A stretch of 62,737 nucleotides of DNA from the NCBI GenBank assembly GCA_004802725.1, contig SGPM01000149.1:1-62737 (forward strand), written 5' to 3'. How positions within the stretch are numbered: position 1 is the stretch's first letter; every line of letters begins with the position of its first letter. The notes under the pieces are model-generated. The model ran no database searches and was not told the DNA's origin. It was given only the letters and a program-made list of their open reading frames with translations. Made by a program: the position numbers and the translations under genes. This DNA is from Antrodiella citrinella (lineage: Eukaryota; Basidiomycota; Agaricomycetes; Polyporales; Steccherinaceae). This document shows, piece after piece, positions 60,563 to 62,737 of this stretch.

Positions 60563-61164
60563 ACAACACTACGAGTCACTGCGTTTAGAGCAGCCCTTAT
60601 CGCAGATTGGGGAGAAACGTGATGGTAACATAGCCCATGCTCATGAGGCCCCATCAAGTAACCCCGGCGCACGTCCGACACAGCAGCTACTTTGGTTTCT
60701 TAACTTGAACGGCGACGACTGTGAGTGGTACCACGCTCATCTCGAGCTCTTATTCATTATTGATTCATCCTAGTTGAAAGTTCTCCACCGTCACTATAGG
60801 ACACCTGGCGACGTCGTTTTCGAACACCGTATCGCCTTTATTAGGCGCTCTCGGGTCCGAAGTTTGAGATGAGTACTAGTCGGATCCTTGTCATGGTAGA
60901 TTCTCTGCCACTGGCATATCTTGCGTTTGAGAAGTCCAATTGCCTGACTCCATCTCATTTTACAGAGTACATGGGCAAGTCCAGGTTCCGAGGGTACACC
61001 ACTCGGAGCCGAAGTGACGATGACTCTACAGCAGTATATCAAGTGACCTGATCAGATTCTTTCAAGTCCGTCAAAAGAGTCGTTCGAAGCGACCAACCTC
61101 GCCCACTTCTCTTCACTAGTTACTGTAAAACTCTCCGGCTACTACCCATCTACACCTATCCACT
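60563..61164. other. intergenic and GNL1 promoter
   Basis: No gene is seen. It contains a half-site GCTACTTTGG at 60684 resembling one arm of the hairpin repeat, but without the second arm. The GNL1 promoter should lie in the last 200 bp. Confidence 0.4.
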
Positions 61165-62737
61165 ATGCCGTCTCCCGCCTTGGCGCGCAAACGACCTTAC
61201 AGTGCAAAGAAACGAAGAGCACAGCTCTTGGAGAAACGCGCCATCAAGCGTGGCGACATCTCTCCTCCGCAGCCCGTCAAAGCAGACAAACACAAAGTCT
61301 GGGCCGGCCACGCAGCGCCCTCCGATTCTCAGGCTCGCGAGGCCGCACGCCGTCTGCAGTCGGCCTTCGTCAAGCTCGATAAACGGTTCTTGCAAGATTC
61401 GATGGAGATGGCGGCGGTCTTGCACCTGGAGAGGCCGGTACCTGATGAGGTGGCTATCTTGCGCGCTGAACCCCTTGTGGAAGCTCAACTTACCAGGAAG
61501 TTGACCTGCCCTGCACGTCCGGAGTGGCGCTACGATATGAGCAAACAACAGCTGGAGGAGAACGAGGAGGTGGTCTTCCAGAAGTGGTTGGATCAGGCGG
61601 ATGATATCGTACATGAATGGTGCAATCCTTTTGAGGTCCATCCCTCAGACGATGAGACGCGATCTCCTGCGATGCCGCGTGCTCCGACAGTGTTCGAACG
61701 GAATCTGGAAGTCTGGCGTCAGCTGTGAGTCCGATCATTCTCGAGCACTTGCGATAGCTGACTTATGTGGTACTGACCAGATGGCGCGTCTCCGAGATAT
61801 CCCAAATCATCCTCGTCCTGCTAGACTCCCGTTGTCCCCTCCTTCACTTCCCTCCTTCCCTCGTCGCATACCTATCCGCCTCCCATGAAGCCAACCGAAC
61901 GCGTACGATCCTAGTCCTCACGAAAGTGGACATCATCGGACCCACACGTGCGGACGAATGGACGCGATCTCTCCAAGCGAAGTACCCCGGTATGCCTGTT
62001 GTCCGTGTTGAGGCGTATGCCGAAGCCGATCAGACGACGGACCAAGGCAAGGGGAAAACACACGCCCACCAGCCGCATATCCCACTCCAATTCAAAGAGT
62101 CGCTCGTGCAGGCTCTGCGGGACATGCACGCAGAACTTTTGGAACCCCCGCAACGTCCGGAAGGTTCAATTTTCCTGCAACGGAGATCTGTTGTGAGGAA
62201 GAGCGTCTCGTGGGATGCGGTCCTGCATGCTCAAGGCGAACAAGTTGGAACCGTCGTAGGTGGCGCGTCGGCTTCAAGTCTGCATGGTGCTGAAGGTACT
62301 GAAAGTGAGCCCGAGTACTTGACCGTTGGCTTGATTGGTACGTGCTTTGTCCGCGTGAATATCCCGTTGAACTCAGTTGTCTCATCGATCTTCCATGCAG
62401 GCCAACCCAACGTTGGGAAGTCGTCTCTGCTAAACGCACTTTTCGGTATCAACAAAGTGCAGGCCTCGCACACTCCAGGAAAGGTATGTTCCATTGATCA
62501 CGGGTAACAGCTCATCACATGCTTAGAACGAGTTCGCAGACGAAACATTTCCAAACGCTGTTCTGGACACCGGAAGTCCGGCTCGTTGACTGCCCAGGAC
62601 TCGTCATGCCCAACTTAGTGGCCATGGAGATGCAGGTACACTTCATCCTTTCTCCTCTTCTTATGTCGTACGTCATCTCAACAATCATTTTAGGTCCTCG
62701 GCGGGATGCTCCCCATCTCCCGGGTCTCCGCCATCCC
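61165..62737 (+). CDS. GNL1: GNL1-type circularly permuted GTPase, 3' end outside the window
   Basis: A GTPase of the YlqF/YRG (HSR1/MMR1) group, whose members act in ribosome assembly or related cytosolic steps. Exons 61165-61724, 61781-62337, 62401-62483, 62540-62635 and 62694 to the window end are in phase. The start has a Lys/Arg-rich head (KKRRAQLLEKRAIKRG). The G motifs come in the permuted order expected: G4 TKVD, then G1 GQPNVGKSS, then G3 DCPGLV. The first exon opens with MPSPALARKRPYSAKKRRAQ and the segment VFERNLEVWRQLWRVSEIS precedes LVLLDSRCP, as in GNL1-like proteins rather than Lsg1 or Nug1. The final part is missing only because the window ends. Confidence 0.87.

Overview
The window is nuclear DNA of a filamentous basidiomycete, most likely an Agaricomycete (mushroom-forming fungus). 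The evidence is many short introns of about 50 bp with GT..AG ends, a fused spermidine synthase-saccharopine reductase gene (a basidiomycete hallmark), stand-alone secreted CBM1 proteins, families of F-box and BTB genes, and a split P450 heme motif. Exon models below were built by hand from splice sites and reading phase; where phases are said to close, the summed exon lengths give an open frame.

Layout. 1-4527: the 5' part of a Ty3/gypsy retrotransposon on the minus strand (LTR, gag, pol), running off the left edge. 4974-12505: two large, intron-rich minus-strand genes (1080 and 941 codons), each with a ParB/sulfiredoxin-like G-[RH]-H-R motif near the N terminus. 12868-17523: a decayed island with a gene fragment split by a solo LTR, LTR pieces, degenerate repeats, a tandem array of small hairpins, a nuclease-like gene fragment and a fossil F-box tail. 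17915-24800: an uncharacterised basic protein, PCNA with a very long charged insertion, and two CBM1 genes plus a possible decayed third. 25182-32173: F-box and BTB genes. 33244-37497: a putative membrane protein and a medium-chain reductase. 38344-45838: F-box genes and a duplicated epoxide hydrolase-like pair enclosing a truncated F-box pseudogene. 48139-51703: an SDR reductase, a P450 pseudogene and an F-box fragment. 52209-54814: the Spe3-Lys9 fusion. 56056-60010: a helical unknown protein and an intact pogo-type transposase with a SAP-like tail. 61165 to the end: a GNL1-type circularly permuted GTPase, cut by the window edge.

The most unusual signal is a 25-26 bp hairpin repeat (arms CTACTTT and AAAGTAG). 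It lies inside four introns of the 4974-8833 gene, in a probable intron of a neighbouring gene fragment, and four times in a 211-bp-period array at 15.5-16.0 kb. This resembles introner-like or miniature-element behaviour and links the ParB-like genes to the repeat island. Housekeeping genes (PCNA, Spe3-Lys9, GNL1) alternate with fast-evolving accessory families. Scattered single Ns fall almost entirely in repeats, the 9212-12505 gene and one F-box gene, which suggests collapsed copies or allelic differences there.
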